A stretch of DNA of 64,000 nucleotides from Vibrio qingdaonensis (lineage in GTDB: Bacteria; Pseudomonadota; Gammaproteobacteria; Enterobacterales; Vibrionaceae). Made by a program: the position numbers and the translations under genes. The notes under the pieces are model-generated. The model worked only from the letters and a program-made list of their open reading frames with translations, was not told the DNA's origin and did not search any database. Location of the stretch: the NCBI RefSeq assembly GCF_026191675.1, contig NZ_JAKRRY010000029.1, forward strand, positions 1 through 64,000, read 5' to 3'. Numbering within the stretch: the stretch's first letter is position 1; the number at the start of each line of letters is the position of its first letter. This document shows positions 15,257 through 25,505 of this stretch, one piece after another.

Positions 15257-17137
15257 ATGACAGAACAATATAATGCTGGAGCCATTGAGGTTCTCAATGG
15301 TCTTGAGCCAGTACGTCGCCGACCAGGGATGTATACGGATACAGCGCGTCCAAACCATTTGGGCCAAGAAGTTATCGATAACAGTGTCGATGAAGCGCTA
15401 GCCGGACATGCCTCGAAAGTGCAAGTAATTCTCCACGCCGATCAATCTTTAGAAGTGATTGATGATGGTCGAGGTATGCCCGTAGATATCCACCCAGAAG
15501 AAAAAGTGTCGGGTGTTGAACTGATTTTTTGCAAGTTGCATGCTGGTGGCAAGTTTTCTAATAAAAACTACCAGTTTTCTGGTGGTTTGCATGGAGTCGG
15601 TATCTCTGTGGTCAACGCGTTATCGAAACGTGTTGAAGTCACCGTTCGCCGTGATGGTCAAGTCTATGAAATGGCGTTTGAGCACGGCAACAAGGTTGAA
15701 GAGCTGACAGTAACGGGGACTTGCGGGCGTCGTAATAAAGGGACCAGTGTTCACTTCTGGCCTGATACGAGCTACTTTGATTCCGGCAACTTCTCCGTTA
15801 CTCGCTTGGTAAATAACCTGCGTGCTAAAGCCGTACTATGTCCTGGGTTGGAAATCACCTTTAGCGACAAAGTGAACGGAAAAGATCATAAATGGCATTA
15901 CGAAGATGGTCTGAAAGATTACCTTGCTGAAGGGGTGAAAGGCTATACCGTTTTACCAGAAGTCCCTTTTACTGGTGAGTTTTCTGCAGAGACAGAAGCG
16001 GCGACTTGGGCGCTAATTTGGCAGCCTGAAGGCGGCGAAATGATCACCGAAAGCTATGTTAACTTGATTCCTACCGCTCAAGGTGGCACGCATGTTAACG
16101 GCTTACGTCAGGGGCTTCTTGATGCCATGCGTGAGTTTTGTGAGTTCCGAAACTTGCTGCCACGTGGTGTTAAGTTAACGGGCGATGATGTGTTTGATCG
16201 CTGCTCGTATGTCTTGTCCGTGAAAATGCAAGATCCTCAGTTTGCTGGGCAAACCAAAGAACGCTTATCGTCACGTCAGTGTGCAGCTTTTGTTTCTGGC
16301 GTTGTGAAAGATGCTTTTAGTCTGTGGTTGAATGAAAAGCCCCAGTTGGCAGAGCAACTCGCTGAAGTATGTATTGCTAATGCTCATCGACGCATGCGTG
16401 CGAGTAAAAAAGTCGTGCGTAAGAAGGTCGCGTCGGGCCCAGCTCTACCTGGTAAATTGACCGATTGTTCACAGCAAGATCTGAACCGCACAGAAATTTT
16501 CTTTGTGGAAGGGGACTCTGCTGGAGGCTCAGCGAAACAAGCTCGAGATCGTGAATTTCAAGCCGTGATGCCACTACGAGGTAAAATTCTGAATACTTGG
16601 GAAGTGTCGACGGACCAAGTGTTGGCCTCTCAAGAGGTGCACGATATCTCGGTTGCGCTGGGGATTGACCCTGATAATGATGATTTGAGTGCTCTGCGCT
16701 ACGGTAAAGTGTGCATTCTTGCCGATGCGGACTCGGATGGGCTACACATTGCAACCCTACTATGTGCCCTGTTTACCAAGCACTTCAGAGGACTAGTCTC
16801 GGCGGGGCACGTGTATGTTGCCATGCCACCACTTTATCGAATCGACTGTGGTAAAGAAGTCTTTTATGCCCTAGATGATGACGAAAAAGATGGCATTTTA
16901 GAGCGATTGAGTAAAAAGAAAGCGAAGATCAACGTACAGCGATTTAAAGGTCTGGGTGAAATGAACCCATTACAACTTCGCGAAACGACGATGGATCCGA
17001 ATACTCGCCGCTTGGTGCAACTGACGATTGACGATGACAGTGCAACCGATGAAATGATGGATATGCTGCTAGGTAAAAAACGAGCGGATGACCGCCGTAG
17101 CTGGCTGCAAAGTAACGGCGACATGGCCGAGGTATAA
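15257..17137 (+). CDS. parE: DNA topoisomerase IV subunit B
   Basis: ATPase subunit of topoisomerase IV, which unlinks daughter chromosomes. The 626-residue protein has a GHKL ATPase domain ([15 protein letters not shown] with the catalytic Glu, [23 protein letters not shown]). The TOPRIM domain carries [14 protein letters not shown] and LADADSDG. The start ([13 protein letters not shown]) is at the family position but has no obvious Shine-Dalgarno; only a GAG about 15 bases upstream is visible. parC follows after five bases, so the two subunits are co-expressed. Confidence 0.97.
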   Translation: MTEQYNAGAIEVLNGLEPVRRRPGMYTDTARPNHLGQEVIDNSVDEALAGHASKVQVILHADQSLEVIDDGRGMPVDIHPEEKVSGVELIFCKLHAGGKFSNKNYQFSGGLHGVGISVVNALSKRVEVTVRRDGQVYEMAFEHGNKVEELTVTGTCGRRNKGTSVHFWPDTSYFDSGNFSVTRLVNNLRAKAVLCPGLEITFSDKVNGKDHKWHYEDGLKDYLAEGVKGYTVLPEVPFTGEFSAETEAATWALIWQPEGGEMITESYVNLIPTAQGGTHVNGLRQGLLDAMREFCEFRNLLPRGVKLTGDDVFDRCSYVLSVKMQDPQFAGQTKERLSSRQCAAFVSGVVKDAFSLWLNEKPQLAEQLAEVCIANAHRRMRASKKVVRKKVASGPALPGKLTDCSQQDLNRTEIFFVEGDSAGGSAKQARDREFQAVMPLRGKILNTWEVSTDQVLASQEVHDISVALGIDPDNDDLSALRYGKVCILADADSDGLHIATLLCALFTKHFRGLVSAGHVYVAMPPLYRIDCGKEVFYALDDDEKDGILERLSKKKAKINVQRFKGLGEMNPLQLRETTMDPNTRRLVQLTIDDDSATDEMMDMLLGKKRADDRRSWLQSNGDMAEV

Positions 17138-17142
17138 CGATA

Positions 17143-19422
17143 ATGTCGACTGAAATATCTTTTGATGGCGTTGAACAGCTGCCAATGCGCAAGTTCACCG
17201 AAGATGCCTATTTAAATTACTCAATGTACGTGATTATGGATCGTGCATTGCCTTATATTGGTGACGGCCTTAAGCCGGTACAGCGTCGTATTATTTACGC
17301 CATGTCTGAGCTGGGTTTATCATCAGCGGCCAAATATAAGAAATCCGCACGTACCGTTGGTGATGTACTGGGTAAGTACCACCCGCACGGTGATTCTGCG
17401 TGTTATGAAGCCATGGTATTGATGGCACAGCCGTTTTCTTATCGCTACCCGTTAGTAGACGGTCAAGGAAACTGGGGTGCACCTGATGATCCTAAATCGT
17501 TTGCTGCGATGCGTTATACCGAAGCGAAATTGTCTAAGTTTGCTGAAGTATTACTGAGCGAAGTCGGTCTAGGTACGGTTGAGTGGCAACCAAACTTTGA
17601 CGGCACGATGAAAGAGCCGAAGATTCTTCCTGCGCGCTTACCTCATATTCTACTAAACGGAATTACGGGTATTGCGGTGGGTATGGCAACGGATATCCCG
17701 CCTCATAACGTCCGTGAGGTTGCGGATGCAACCGTGCACTTAATTGATAATCCAAAGGCGGAATTGTCGGATGTCATGGCGTATGTCAAAGGGCCTGATT
17801 ACCCAACAGAAGCGGAAATTATTTCCCCGCAGACGGACTTAGAAAAGATCTATCGTACTGGACGCGGTAGTGTGAAAATGCGTGCGGTTTGGCATAAAGA
17901 AGGCGCAGATATTGTTATCACCGCGCTACCTCATCAGGTCTCTGGTGCCAAGTTGCTAGAGCAGATTGCCAACCAGATGCGTGCGAAAAAGCTGCCTATG
18001 GTGGATGATCTTCGTGATGAATCGGATCATGAAAACCCGACTCGCATTGTGATCGTGCCACGCTCTAATCGTATTGATTGCGATCAGTTGATGAATCACT
18101 TGTTTGCTTCAACAGATCTTGAGAAGAACTTCCGCGTTAACCTCAACATGATCGGTTTGAATAATCGTCCACAGGTGAAAGGGCTCGTTACCATTTTATC
18201 AGAGTGGATTGCTTACCGCCGTGAAACGGTTCGTAAACGCTTGCAGTATCGTCTTGATAAGATCTTAGCTCGCTTGCACATCTTGGAAGGTTTGCTGATT
18301 GCGTATCTCAACCTTGATGAAGTGATTGAGATTATTCGTACTGAAGATGAACCTAAAGCCGTTTTAATGGCGCGTTTTGGTATCACCGACATTCAAGCTG
18401 ATGCGATCTTAGATACCAAGCTTCGTCACCTTGCGAAGCTGGAAGAGATGAAAATCCGCGGTGAACAAGATGAGCTTGAAAAAGAGCGCCAAAAGCTAGA
18501 AAGCTTACTGGGCTCTGAGCGTCGCATGAATACTTTGCTGAAAAAAGAAATTCAAGCAGATGCGGAGAAATACGGTGATGATCGTCGCTCGCCATTAGTT
18601 GAGCGAGCAGAAGCGAAAGCGATGACAGAGCGTGATCTTGTTCCTAGTGAGCCGATCACCGTGGTTCTATCGGAGAAAGGTTGGATTCGTCATGCGAAAG
18701 GTCATGATGTTGATCCATCAGGGCTAAACTATAAATCCGGTGATAACTACCTTGCAGCCGCGCGCGGCAAAAGTAGTCAACCAGCGGTATTCCTAGGAAA
18801 CGATGGACGCAGTTATTCACTTGAATCGCATTCATTGCCTTCTGCGCGAAGCCAAGGTGAACCAATTACTGGGCGCCTTAATATCAATGCGGGTACGAGT
18901 ATTCGCCAAGTCATCATGGGTGAAGAATCGCAGTTGTGGTTGATTGGTTCTGATGCAGGTTATGGTTTTGTTTGTAAAGGCTCTGATCTTCTGTCGAAGA
19001 ACCGAAGCGGTAAAGCTCTGGTGACCTTACCACAAGCTGCTGAAGTGATGACGCCAAGTATGGTGGGCGACTTAGATTCCGATGAAATCATGGCGATTAC
19101 CAATCAGGGAAGAATGTTGTTGTTCCCGATAAAAGACTTGCCACAATTAGGCAAAGGTAAGGGCAATAAGATCATCAATATCCCGTCTGCTAAAGCCAAA
19201 TCGAGAGAAGAGTTTGTTTCTCACCTGATGGCATTACCTCAAGGTGCGTCAGTGACGCTTTATGCGGGTAAGCGTAAGTTAGGTCTCAAACCTGCAGACT
19301 TGGAAAACTTTAGAGGTGAGCGGGGTCGTCGCGGTGGACTTCTACCAAGAGGTCTACAGCGTGTCACTCGAATTGACGTAGAGGGCTCTGTGTCATTTGA
19401 TAGTGAAACAGTTGATGAATAA
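17143..19422 (+). CDS. parC: DNA topoisomerase IV subunit A
   Basis: DNA cleavage and rejoining subunit of topoisomerase IV, 759 residues. The catalytic Tyr is Y125 in [10 protein letters not shown]. The quinolone-resistance region reads [12 protein letters not shown] with Ser85 and Glu89, the residues of the susceptible enzyme. A coiled-coil tower lies around residues 390-470, and the C-terminal beta-pinwheel begins near 500. It is cotranscribed with parE and ends at a strong bidirectional terminator. Confidence 0.97.
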   Translation: MSTEISFDGVEQLPMRKFTEDAYLNYSMYVIMDRALPYIGDGLKPVQRRIIYAMSELGLSSAAKYKKSARTVGDVLGKYHPHGDSACYEAMVLMAQPFSYRYPLVDGQGNWGAPDDPKSFAAMRYTEAKLSKFAEVLLSEVGLGTVEWQPNFDGTMKEPKILPARLPHILLNGITGIAVGMATDIPPHNVREVADATVHLIDNPKAELSDVMAYVKGPDYPTEAEIISPQTDLEKIYRTGRGSVKMRAVWHKEGADIVITALPHQVSGAKLLEQIANQMRAKKLPMVDDLRDESDHENPTRIVIVPRSNRIDCDQLMNHLFASTDLEKNFRVNLNMIGLNNRPQVKGLVTILSEWIAYRRETVRKRLQYRLDKILARLHILEGLLIAYLNLDEVIEIIRTEDEPKAVLMARFGITDIQADAILDTKLRHLAKLEEMKIRGEQDELEKERQKLESLLGSERRMNTLLKKEIQADAEKYGDDRRSPLVERAEAKAMTERDLVPSEPITVVLSEKGWIRHAKGHDVDPSGLNYKSGDNYLAAARGKSSQPAVFLGNDGRSYSLESHSLPSARSQGEPITGRLNINAGTSIRQVIMGEESQLWLIGSDAGYGFVCKGSDLLSKNRSGKALVTLPQAAEVMTPSMVGDLDSDEIMAITNQGRMLLFPIKDLPQLGKGKGNKIINIPSAKAKSREEFVSHLMALPQGASVTLYAGKRKLGLKPADLENFRGERGRRGGLLPRGLQRVTRIDVEGSVSFDSETVDE

Positions 19423-19443
19423 TTTGTTTCGTTCGCTATAAAC

Positions 19444-19477
19444 AAAAATGCCGCTGAGAAATCAGCGGCATTTTTTT
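19444..19477. terminator. Bidirectional terminator between parC and degS
   Basis: AAAAATGCCGCTGA pairs with TCAGCGGCATTTTT around a GAAA loop, with T and A runs on the two sides. It serves both convergent genes. Confidence 0.9.
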
Positions 19478-19504
19478 ATCGGCGGTTTTTATGCGTTATG
19501 AGGT

Positions 19505-20569
19505 CTATTCGCGGCTATCTTCAGCAACGGTCACAGGTAGTGTCATCTCTTTACCGTCTCTCAATAAGGTAACGTCGACAGTGGTTCCTGGTCTTAAGTC
19601 TGTGACGAGGTCTAATACGCCCTGTCTACCATTTAACTTCTTACCGTTAATCGTCAGGATAATATCTTGAACTTCAATGCCGCCTTTCGCAGCGGGTCCT
19701 TGTGGGTCCAGTCCGAGAACAATGATGCCACCAATGTGCTCATTGCCTAATAGGCGAGCCGTGACGGAATTGATATCTTGCCCATCAATGCCGATATAGC
19801 CGCGAATCACTCGACCATCAGCAATGATTTTCTCCATTATCTTACTGGCAAGCTTATACGGGATAGCAAAGGAAATGCCATAGGTTTCTAAGTCAGTAGC
19901 TTGTTGGAATGACGCGGTATTGATGCCGACAAGCTCACCTTGGGTATTGACTAAAGCACCACCAGAGTTACCTTGATTGATAGCGGCATCGGTTTGAATA
20001 AAGGCTTGAATACCTCCGGCACTAATAGATGAACGGCCAGTGGCGGAAATAATGCCAAACGTTGTGGTTTGTCCCAAGTTATAAGGGTTGCCAATTGCCA
20101 AGACGACATCACCGACTTTAGGGCTGTAGTTTGGGTTGAGAGGAATGACCGGGAGATCTGAGCCTTCTACACGTAATATGGCGATATCAGTGCGCTGATC
20201 TTTACCCACCAGTTGCGCAGCAGCAACACGACCATCTTGCAGTGCGACAATGATTTGATCGGCATTGGCGACCACATGGTAGTTAGTGATGATATAGCCT
20301 TTTTCGCTCACGATGACACCAGAACCCAGGCCTTGTGTGGACAGTGTTGTGCGGTCGCTTTCTTTATATTGCCGGCTATAGATGTTAACGACGGCTGGTG
20401 CCGCTTTACGTACCGCTTGATTAAAAGAGACTTGCAATGAAGCATCTTGCGTCGGCGTTGCGTCAAACTGCTCTGAGATGATCGTAGGTCTTAGCGACGG
20501 AACGGCAATTAAGACTAACAGAGCCGTAATCAGCCCCATTGATACAGATCGTAATAAAAAGTTCAGCAT
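19505..20569 (-). CDS. degS: Site-1 regulated protease DegS
   Basis: Periplasmic, membrane-anchored serine protease that senses unfolded outer-membrane proteins and makes the first cut in the anti-sigma factor RseA, releasing sigma-E. The 354-residue protein has an N-terminal anchor (about residues 5-27). The trypsin-like domain has catalytic H98, D128 and S202 (TNYHVV, TDIAIL, GNSGG). It has a single PDZ domain from about 255. The ATG at MLNFLLRSV is chosen over an upstream in-frame start because it restores the family length of about 355. It lies beside degQ in the same direction, but a terminator separates them. Confidence 0.95.
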   Translation of the reverse strand: MLNFLLRSVSMGLITALLVLIAVPSLRPTIISEQFDATPTQDASLQVSFNQAVRKAAPAVVNIYSRQYKESDRTTLSTQGLGSGVIVSEKGYIITNYHVVANADQIIVALQDGRVAAAQLVGKDQRTDIAILRVEGSDLPVIPLNPNYSPKVGDVVLAIGNPYNLGQTTTFGIISATGRSSISAGGIQAFIQTDAAINQGNSGGALVNTQGELVGINTASFQQATDLETYGISFAIPYKLASKIMEKIIADGRVIRGYIGIDGQDINSVTARLLGNEHIGGIIVLGLDPQGPAAKGGIEVQDIILTINGKKLNGRQGVLDLVTDLRPGTTVDVTLLRDGKEMTLPVTVAEDSRE

Positions 20570-20735
20570 TGCTCTCTCTAATGGATACCGGTGTGGGTGG
20601 TCTATTGGACAAAATAACAATCACTGAAGCTAGCATAGTAGGGAATGGTTCGATAACGAAACCAATGACCATGGGACTAAATACTTTTTTGAGCAACAGC
20701 TTGCGAGCAAAGCATATCACTTTGTGAGCAAATAA

Positions 20736-20767
20736 TAAAAAAGGGCAGTCACGTCCGGCTGCCCTTT
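20736..20767 (-). terminator. Terminator of degQ
   Basis: On the minus strand AAAGGGCAG pairs with CTGCCCTTT (9 bp, 10-base loop), followed by a run of six T residues. Confidence 0.85.
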
Positions 20768-20796
20768 CACTAAGAATTTACATAAAGTGTGTCATG

Positions 20797-22167
20797 TTAC
20801 CGTACAACAAGATAAATAGTGCGGTCATCTCGTTGAATATTTAGCGCGAGAACGCCTGGCTTTGCTTCGAGTATTTTACGAAGCTCACCCACATTCTTAA
20901 CACGCTGGCGGTTCACACCCATGATGATGTCGCCTTGTTTAAGTTCATATTGGGCAGCAGGCGAGCCTTCAACTACGGAGGTGACTTTTACACCATCGAC
21001 GTTGTCGCTTTTCTCTGTATTGGCAAATTCAGCGCCTGTTAAACCTTCATGTAGTTTGTCGGCTTTCGTGATGCTCTTCGCCCCTTCCGTTAACGTTGCT
21101 TGGGTCGTCATTGTTTTACCGTCTCGGACAAGTCCGAGTTCGATAGTCTTACCAGCACCTAGTGTGGCGACTTTTGCTCGCAATTCGCTAAAGGTAGTGA
21201 TTTTTTTACCATTGACAGAGACGATAATATCGCCGGCCTTAAGTCCGCCTTTTTCCGCTGCACTGTCAGGCATGACTTGGCTAACAAAGGCGCCTTTGCT
21301 GGAATCATAACCCAGCGCTTCAGCCAACTCAGACGTGACTTCGCCACCTTGCACGCCTAACATGCCACGTTTCACTTCACCAAACTCAATAATTTGTTCG
21401 GTTAGGTTATTCATCATATTCGATGGAATAGCAAAACCAATACCCACATTGCCACCATTAGGACCCAAAATCGCGGTATTGATACCAATGAGCTCACCTT
21501 TAAGGTTAACCAGTGCACCGCCTGAATTACCGCTATTGATTGCTGCGTCGGTTTGAATGAAGTTTTCAAAATTTTCTAAATTGAGACCGCTGCGCCCTAG
21601 AGCCGAGACGATGCCAGATGTGACGGTTTGTCCTAAGCCAAACGGGTTGCCGATGGCAACAGTAAAATCCCCCACACGGAGTGCGTCCGAGTCGGCGAGT
21701 TTTATCTCGGTCAGATTTTTGACATTATCAAGTTTGAGTAAGGCGACATCTGACATTTCATCGCCGCCAACCAGTTCAGCATCGTATTCGCGCCCGTCTT
21801 GCAATTTAATACGTATTTCTTCTGCGCCATTGATAACGTGATAGTTGGTTACGATGTAGCCCTTCTTAGCGTTAATAACAACCCCAGACCCCAAGCCGCG
21901 GAAAGGTCGCTCTTGCAGTTGTTCTGTTGGAAAGTCTGGACCGAAGAAGAATTTAAATTGCTCTGGATATTGCTGTTTAGAGACCTGAGTGCCTTCAACG
22001 GCAATACTGACAACCGCGGGTGTCACCGTCTCTAGCATAGGCGCAAGGCTTGGAAGTTGTTCGCCGTTGACCGCAAGGGGTAATGCTGCTGAGACTGACA
22101 TGGGTGTGATGATGGCACTCAAGCTTAACGACAGAACAGTTAAGGCAAGCGTTGGCTTCTTCATCAT
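20797..22167 (-). CDS. degQ: Periplasmic serine endoprotease DegQ/DegP type
   Basis: HtrA-family protease-chaperone of the periplasm, 456 residues. It has a signal peptide (cleaved after about residue 27, SVSA-A), a catalytic triad H110, D140, S215 (TNYHV, MSDVALL, GNSGGAL) and two C-terminal PDZ domains (about 260-345 and 370-456). The short loop between the LA residues and the lack of a long Q-rich insertion favour DegQ over DegP, but vibrios often have one gene doing both jobs. Two adjacent ATGs follow GAGGAG; either could start. It is upstream of degS, the usual arrangement. Confidence 0.92.
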   Translation of the reverse strand: MMKKPTLALTVLSLSLSAIITPMSVSAALPLAVNGEQLPSLAPMLETVTPAVVSIAVEGTQVSKQQYPEQFKFFFGPDFPTEQLQERPFRGLGSGVVINAKKGYIVTNYHVINGAEEIRIKLQDGREYDAELVGGDEMSDVALLKLDNVKNLTEIKLADSDALRVGDFTVAIGNPFGLGQTVTSGIVSALGRSGLNLENFENFIQTDAAINSGNSGGALVNLKGELIGINTAILGPNGGNVGIGFAIPSNMMNNLTEQIIEFGEVKRGMLGVQGGEVTSELAEALGYDSSKGAFVSQVMPDSAAEKGGLKAGDIIVSVNGKKITTFSELRAKVATLGAGKTIELGLVRDGKTMTTQATLTEGAKSITKADKLHEGLTGAEFANTEKSDNVDGVKVTSVVEGSPAAQYELKQGDIIMGVNRQRVKNVGELRKILEAKPGVLALNIQRDDRTIYLVVR

Positions 22168-22193
22168 AAAACTCCTCTAAGGTTTAGTAAAAG

Positions 22194-22222
22194 TTATGAC
22201 TAGGCAATTGGGATAAAGTTCA
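22194..22222 (-). promoter_or_regulatory. Possible sigma-E promoter for degQ
   Basis: Minus-strand TGAACTT, then 16 bases, then TCATAA resembles the sigma-E pattern GGAACTT-N16-TCTGA. It lies about 27 bases before the degQ start. The -10 match is only partial. Confidence 0.35.
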
Positions 22223-22294
22223 TTCGAAATGGGGAGGTGATATCAGATTCACTCAACAGGTTGAGTGAATCTGTCGTACTTGCTTGTTGAGAAT

Positions 22295-22750
22295 TTAAGA
22301 CGCTTTTGCCGTGACAGGTTCGCTGGCGACAAGCTCTGGTGACTCAATCACTTGCTTTTGCTCTCCTCTCAACAAACCAGTTGCGCCATTGGCATAGTCT
22401 TTTGGTTGCTCATCAATATCTGAGTCTACCGCTGACTCTACGTTGTGCTCCGCGACTTTTTTAACAAATGGATTGTCTTGCTCTGGCAAGTTAGGCAGCA
22501 ACTCGGCTGAGGTTTTTGCCATATGTTGATAGAGCTTGGTGTAATCTTTGCCTAGCGTATCTAGCATTTCTGCGCTTTGAGCAAAATGGTCAGATAACTC
22601 TTGACGTTGTTGTTCTAAAGCAAATTTTGCAGATTCGAGATCTTTTTGTATGGTTTTTTGTTTTTTGTACTGTGGGGTAGTGAGGCGAGAAATCACAATT
22701 CCTAAAATAGCGCCCACAAGCAGACCGACAACGGCGTAAATCCAAGGCAT
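22295..22750 (-). CDS. zapG: Envelope/division protein ZapG (YhcB, DUF1043)
   Basis: A 151-residue inner-membrane protein of the YhcB/ZapG family. It has one N-terminal membrane segment (about residues 3-21, with a GxxxGxxxG-like AVVGLLVGAILGIV), a coiled coil at about 28-85 and a disordered tail. In E. coli and Vibrio relatives it associates with the division machinery and coordinates envelope growth. Its position between degQ and the divergent zapE matches E. coli (yhcB, yhcM). The exact activity is not established. Confidence 0.85.
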   Translation of the reverse strand: MPWIYAVVGLLVGAILGIVISRLTTPQYKKQKTIQKDLESAKFALEQQRQELSDHFAQSAEMLDTLGKDYTKLYQHMAKTSAELLPNLPEQDNPFVKKVAEHNVESAVDSDIDEQPKDYANGATGLLRGEQKQVIESPELVASEPVTAKAS

Positions 22751-22892
22751 AGCAGCTTCCTTAATTATTGTTTATTAACATGTGCGTTACCTGATGGTTA
22801 CACACGTTGTTCTGTCATGGTACTATGAGAGTTCTTACCAATAAAGCAAAATACACCATTTATGGTTGTTGGATCTGTGCTGCGAGTTATCC

Positions 22893-23996
22893 ATGACGCC
22901 GATAGAAAAGTATAATAATGATATTGAAACAAATGGTTTTCAACGCGATGCCGCTCAGCATCAGGCGGTGGAAGCATTAGACCGCCTTCATCATGAGTTC
23001 ATCGATTATCTGAATTTTGAAGCGCCAGCGCTGACGATGATGCAAAAATTATTAGGCAAGTCACCAGAGGAAGCGATTGCCCCACAAGGGCTGTATTTTT
23101 GGGGGGGCGTTGGGCGAGGGAAAACGTATTTAATGGATGCGTTCTTTGATAGTTTGCCTTCTGAAAAAAAAATGCGCGTTCACTTTCATCGCTTTATGTA
23201 TCGAGTCCATGATGAGCTGAAGAAATTAGGGGATATTGAGAATCCGCTTGAGAGTGTGGCTGATATTTTTCATGCTGAAGCCAACATTATCTGTTTTGAT
23301 GAGTTTTATGTCTCTGACATTACCGATGCAATGATTTTGTCTTCTTTAATGCAGGCGCTATTTAATAGAGGCGTCGTGTTGGTTGCGACATCAAACATCC
23401 CACCTGAAAATTTATATCGTAATGGCCTGCAACGTGCGCGGTTCTTACCTACGATTGCCTTGATTCAAAAACATTGCCACATACTGAATGTTGATAGTGG
23501 TATCGACTACCGATTGAGAACCTTAGAGCAAGCCGAAATTTACCATTATCCACTGGATAACTCAGCGAATGAAAATCTTCATCGTTATTTTAAGCAGTTG
23601 GTAATGGAAACGCGGCAACCAGACACTTCAATCGATATTAATCATCGGGATATTTCTGTTATCGCGTCGGTGGACGATGTTTTGTTCGCGACTTTTGAAC
23701 AATTGTGTCAAACCATGCGCAGCCAAAATGACTACATTGAGATGTCTCGGCTTTATCACACCGTATTACTGGCGGATGTGAAACAGATGGACAGCAAGCT
23801 TGATGATGCTGCGAGACGGTTTATTGCGCTGGTGGATGAATTTTATGAGCGCCGAGTGAAATTGATTATTTCTGCGGAAGTCGAATTAGAGGCAATTTAT
23901 ACAACAGGGCAGCTAGAGTTTGAGTTTAAACGTTGTATTTCTCGCCTAACAGAAATGCAAAGTCATGATTATTTAGCCTCTGAGCACTTGGCGTAA
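22893..23996 (+). CDS. zapE: Cell division ATPase ZapE (YhcM, AFG1-like)
   Basis: AFG1/LACE1-type AAA ATPase, 367 residues, which binds FtsZ during constriction in E. coli. Walker A is GGVGRGKTYLMD at about residues 70-81, Walker B is IICFDEFYVSD, and the sensor is VATSNIPP. The ATG after TTATCC is chosen over a TTG nine codons upstream. It is divergent from zapG, as in E. coli next to rplM. A compact terminator follows the stop. Confidence 0.92.
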   Translation: MTPIEKYNNDIETNGFQRDAAQHQAVEALDRLHHEFIDYLNFEAPALTMMQKLLGKSPEEAIAPQGLYFWGGVGRGKTYLMDAFFDSLPSEKKMRVHFHRFMYRVHDELKKLGDIENPLESVADIFHAEANIICFDEFYVSDITDAMILSSLMQALFNRGVVLVATSNIPPENLYRNGLQRARFLPTIALIQKHCHILNVDSGIDYRLRTLEQAEIYHYPLDNSANENLHRYFKQLVMETRQPDTSIDINHRDISVIASVDDVLFATFEQLCQTMRSQNDYIEMSRLYHTVLLADVKQMDSKLDDAARRFIALVDEFYERRVKLIISAEVELEAIYTTGQLEFEFKRCISRLTEMQSHDYLASEHLA

Positions 23997-24004
23997 GGGT
24001 TTTT

Positions 24005-24036
24005 ACCTATTTTGTCTAAAAAATAGGTGATTTTTT
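24005..24036 (+). terminator. Terminator of zapE
   Basis: ACCTATTTT pairs with AAAATAGGT (9 bp, 6-base loop), then GA and six T residues. It is AT-rich but well formed. Confidence 0.75.
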
Positions 24037-24049
24037 CCTCTAGCTTCTC

Positions 24050-24209
24050 TATAATCCTGCGACCTACCGTTACTGCGAGCCTCTAGTTATGACGAAAGTC
24101 TAACTATGCCAAGTGTTTCCAACACTCGAAGGGGTGATGAATGGGACTCTTAGACAGTGGGAACAGTTTGTTCCTTAAGTGTAAATTTTTTTAATAGGTA
24201 ATTATTAGC
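24050..24209 (+). promoter_or_regulatory. rplM promoter and structured leader
   Basis: A perfect -10 (TATAAT, 24050-24055) with a poor -35 starts a leader of about 145 bases. The leader holds three hairpins: 24084-24106 (TAGTT...AACTA closed by a GAC-GAAA-GTC tetraloop), 24112-24126 (AGTGTT/AACACT) and 24160-24174 (GGAACA/TGTTCC). Autogenous control by L13 through the rplM leader is known in E. coli, and this leader is a candidate for the same. Confidence 0.55.
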
Positions 24210-24638
24210 ATGAAAACTTTCGTTGCTAAACCAGAAACTGTAAAACGTGACTGGTATGTTGTAGACGCAGAAGGCAAAACTCTTGGCCGTATCGCAAGTG
24301 AGATCGCATCTCGTCTTCGTGGTAAGCATAAAGCTGAATACACTCCTCACGTAGACACTGGTGATTACATCATCGTTGTTAACGCTGAGAAAGTTACTGT
24401 AACTGGTAACAAGGCTAAAGGTAAAGTGTATTACCGTCACACTGAGTTCCCAGGTGGTCTTAAGTCTATCACTTTTGAAAAGTTGATCGACAAGAAGCCA
24501 GAAATGGTAATCGAACTAGCTGTTAAAGGTATGCTACCACGTGGTCCTCTAGGCCGTGCTATGTACCGTAAGCTAAAAGTTTACGCTGGCGCTGAGCACA
24601 ATCATGCTGCTCAACAACCACAAGTACTAGACATCTAA
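24210..24638 (+). CDS. rplM: Ribosomal protein L13
   Basis: Large-subunit ribosomal protein, 142 residues, the exact family length ([20 protein letters not shown]...). It binds 23S rRNA early in 50S assembly and in E. coli represses its own operon. Codon use is strongly biased, as expected for a highly expressed gene. rpsI follows 15 bases after the stop. Confidence 0.98.
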   Translation: MKTFVAKPETVKRDWYVVDAEGKTLGRIASEIASRLRGKHKAEYTPHVDTGDYIIVVNAEKVTVTGNKAKGKVYYRHTEFPGGLKSITFEKLIDKKPEMVIELAVKGMLPRGPLGRAMYRKLKVYAGAEHNHAAQQPQVLDI

Positions 24639-24653
24639 TTGGGGATATCAGAA

Positions 24654-25046
24654 ATGGCAGAGAATCAATACTACGGCACTGGTCGTCGCAAAAGCTCAGC
24701 TGCTCGCGTTTTTATTAAACCAGGCACTGGCAACATCGTAATCAACAAGCGTGAACTAGAAGTTTACTTCGGTCGCGAAACTTCTTGCATGGTAGTTCGT
24801 CAGCCTCTTGAGCTTACTGAACTAACTGAGAAGCTAGATCTATTCGTTACTGTTAAAGGTGGCGGTATTTCTGGTCAAGCTGGTGCAATCCGTCACGGTA
24901 TCACTCGCGCGCTTATGGAATACGACGAAACTCTACGTCCTGCTCTACGTGCAGCTGGCTATGTTACGCGTGACGCTCGTTGCGTTGAGCGTAAGAAAGT
25001 TGGTCTACGTAAAGCACGTCGTAAGCCACAATTCTCAAAGCGTTAA
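24654..25046 (+). CDS. rpsI: Ribosomal protein S9
   Basis: Small-subunit ribosomal protein, 130 residues starting [20 protein letters not shown]. It ends KPQFSKR, the tail that reaches the P-site tRNA. The ATG after GGGGATATCAGAA is used; an in-frame TTG at the rplM stop is not. It is cotranscribed with rplM and ends at a strong terminator. Confidence 0.98.
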   Translation: MAENQYYGTGRRKSSAARVFIKPGTGNIVINKRELEVYFGRETSCMVVRQPLELTELTEKLDLFVTVKGGGISGQAGAIRHGITRALMEYDETLRPALRAAGYVTRDARCVERKKVGLRKARRKPQFSKR

Positions 25047-25097
25047 TTTTTCGTTCTTCGAAAAATCTACGCTCCAGTTTATACTGGTTTGTGGTCC

Positions 25098-25136
25098 AAA
25101 AGCTCAGCCTCTCGGCTGGGCTTTTTGTTTTTTCAG
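25098..25136 (+). terminator. Terminator of rplM-rpsI
   Basis: A 12-bp stem (AAAAGCTCAGCC with GGCTGGGCTTTT, one G-U) with a TCTC loop is followed by TTTTTGTTTTTT. Confidence 0.88.
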
Positions 25137-25251
25137 TCCGGTATAAATCCTCTAGATTCATCAACTCCCCCTAATAGACTGTGCTTTTCCTCCCTTTTGT
25201 GAACTGGTAAACGATTTCCTGCGATAGATGTTACGAAAAGGTAGCTTTATC

Positions 25252-25280
25252 TTGTCAAAAAGTAGGGTTTTCTTTATCAT
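25252..25280 (+). promoter_or_regulatory. Candidate petABC promoter in the rpsI-petA gap
   Basis: TTGTCA (-35), a 17-base spacer and TATCAT (-10) give a good sigma-70 match about 225 bases before petA. The gap between the rpsI terminator and petA is about 370 bases. Apart from this promoter and an AT-rich leader nothing is recognised in it. Confidence 0.5.
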
Positions 25281-25505
25281 TTGCTATCAAATAAATACAA
25301 CTAAAATTCTTATTTTGTTAGCCATGCTTTATTGGTGATAACTAATATCGGAATGGACTCAAGTGTGCAGGTTTTAATTATAAAATATGCACGTTCAATT
25401 CAAGGAAGATAACCAAAGGAATGGTTCCCCCGCGGTTATTTAACATGACAGAGCAGCTTGGATTCGCTTGATATTGGCCCAAGGAGCATATGGGAGAAAT
25501 GTTGG

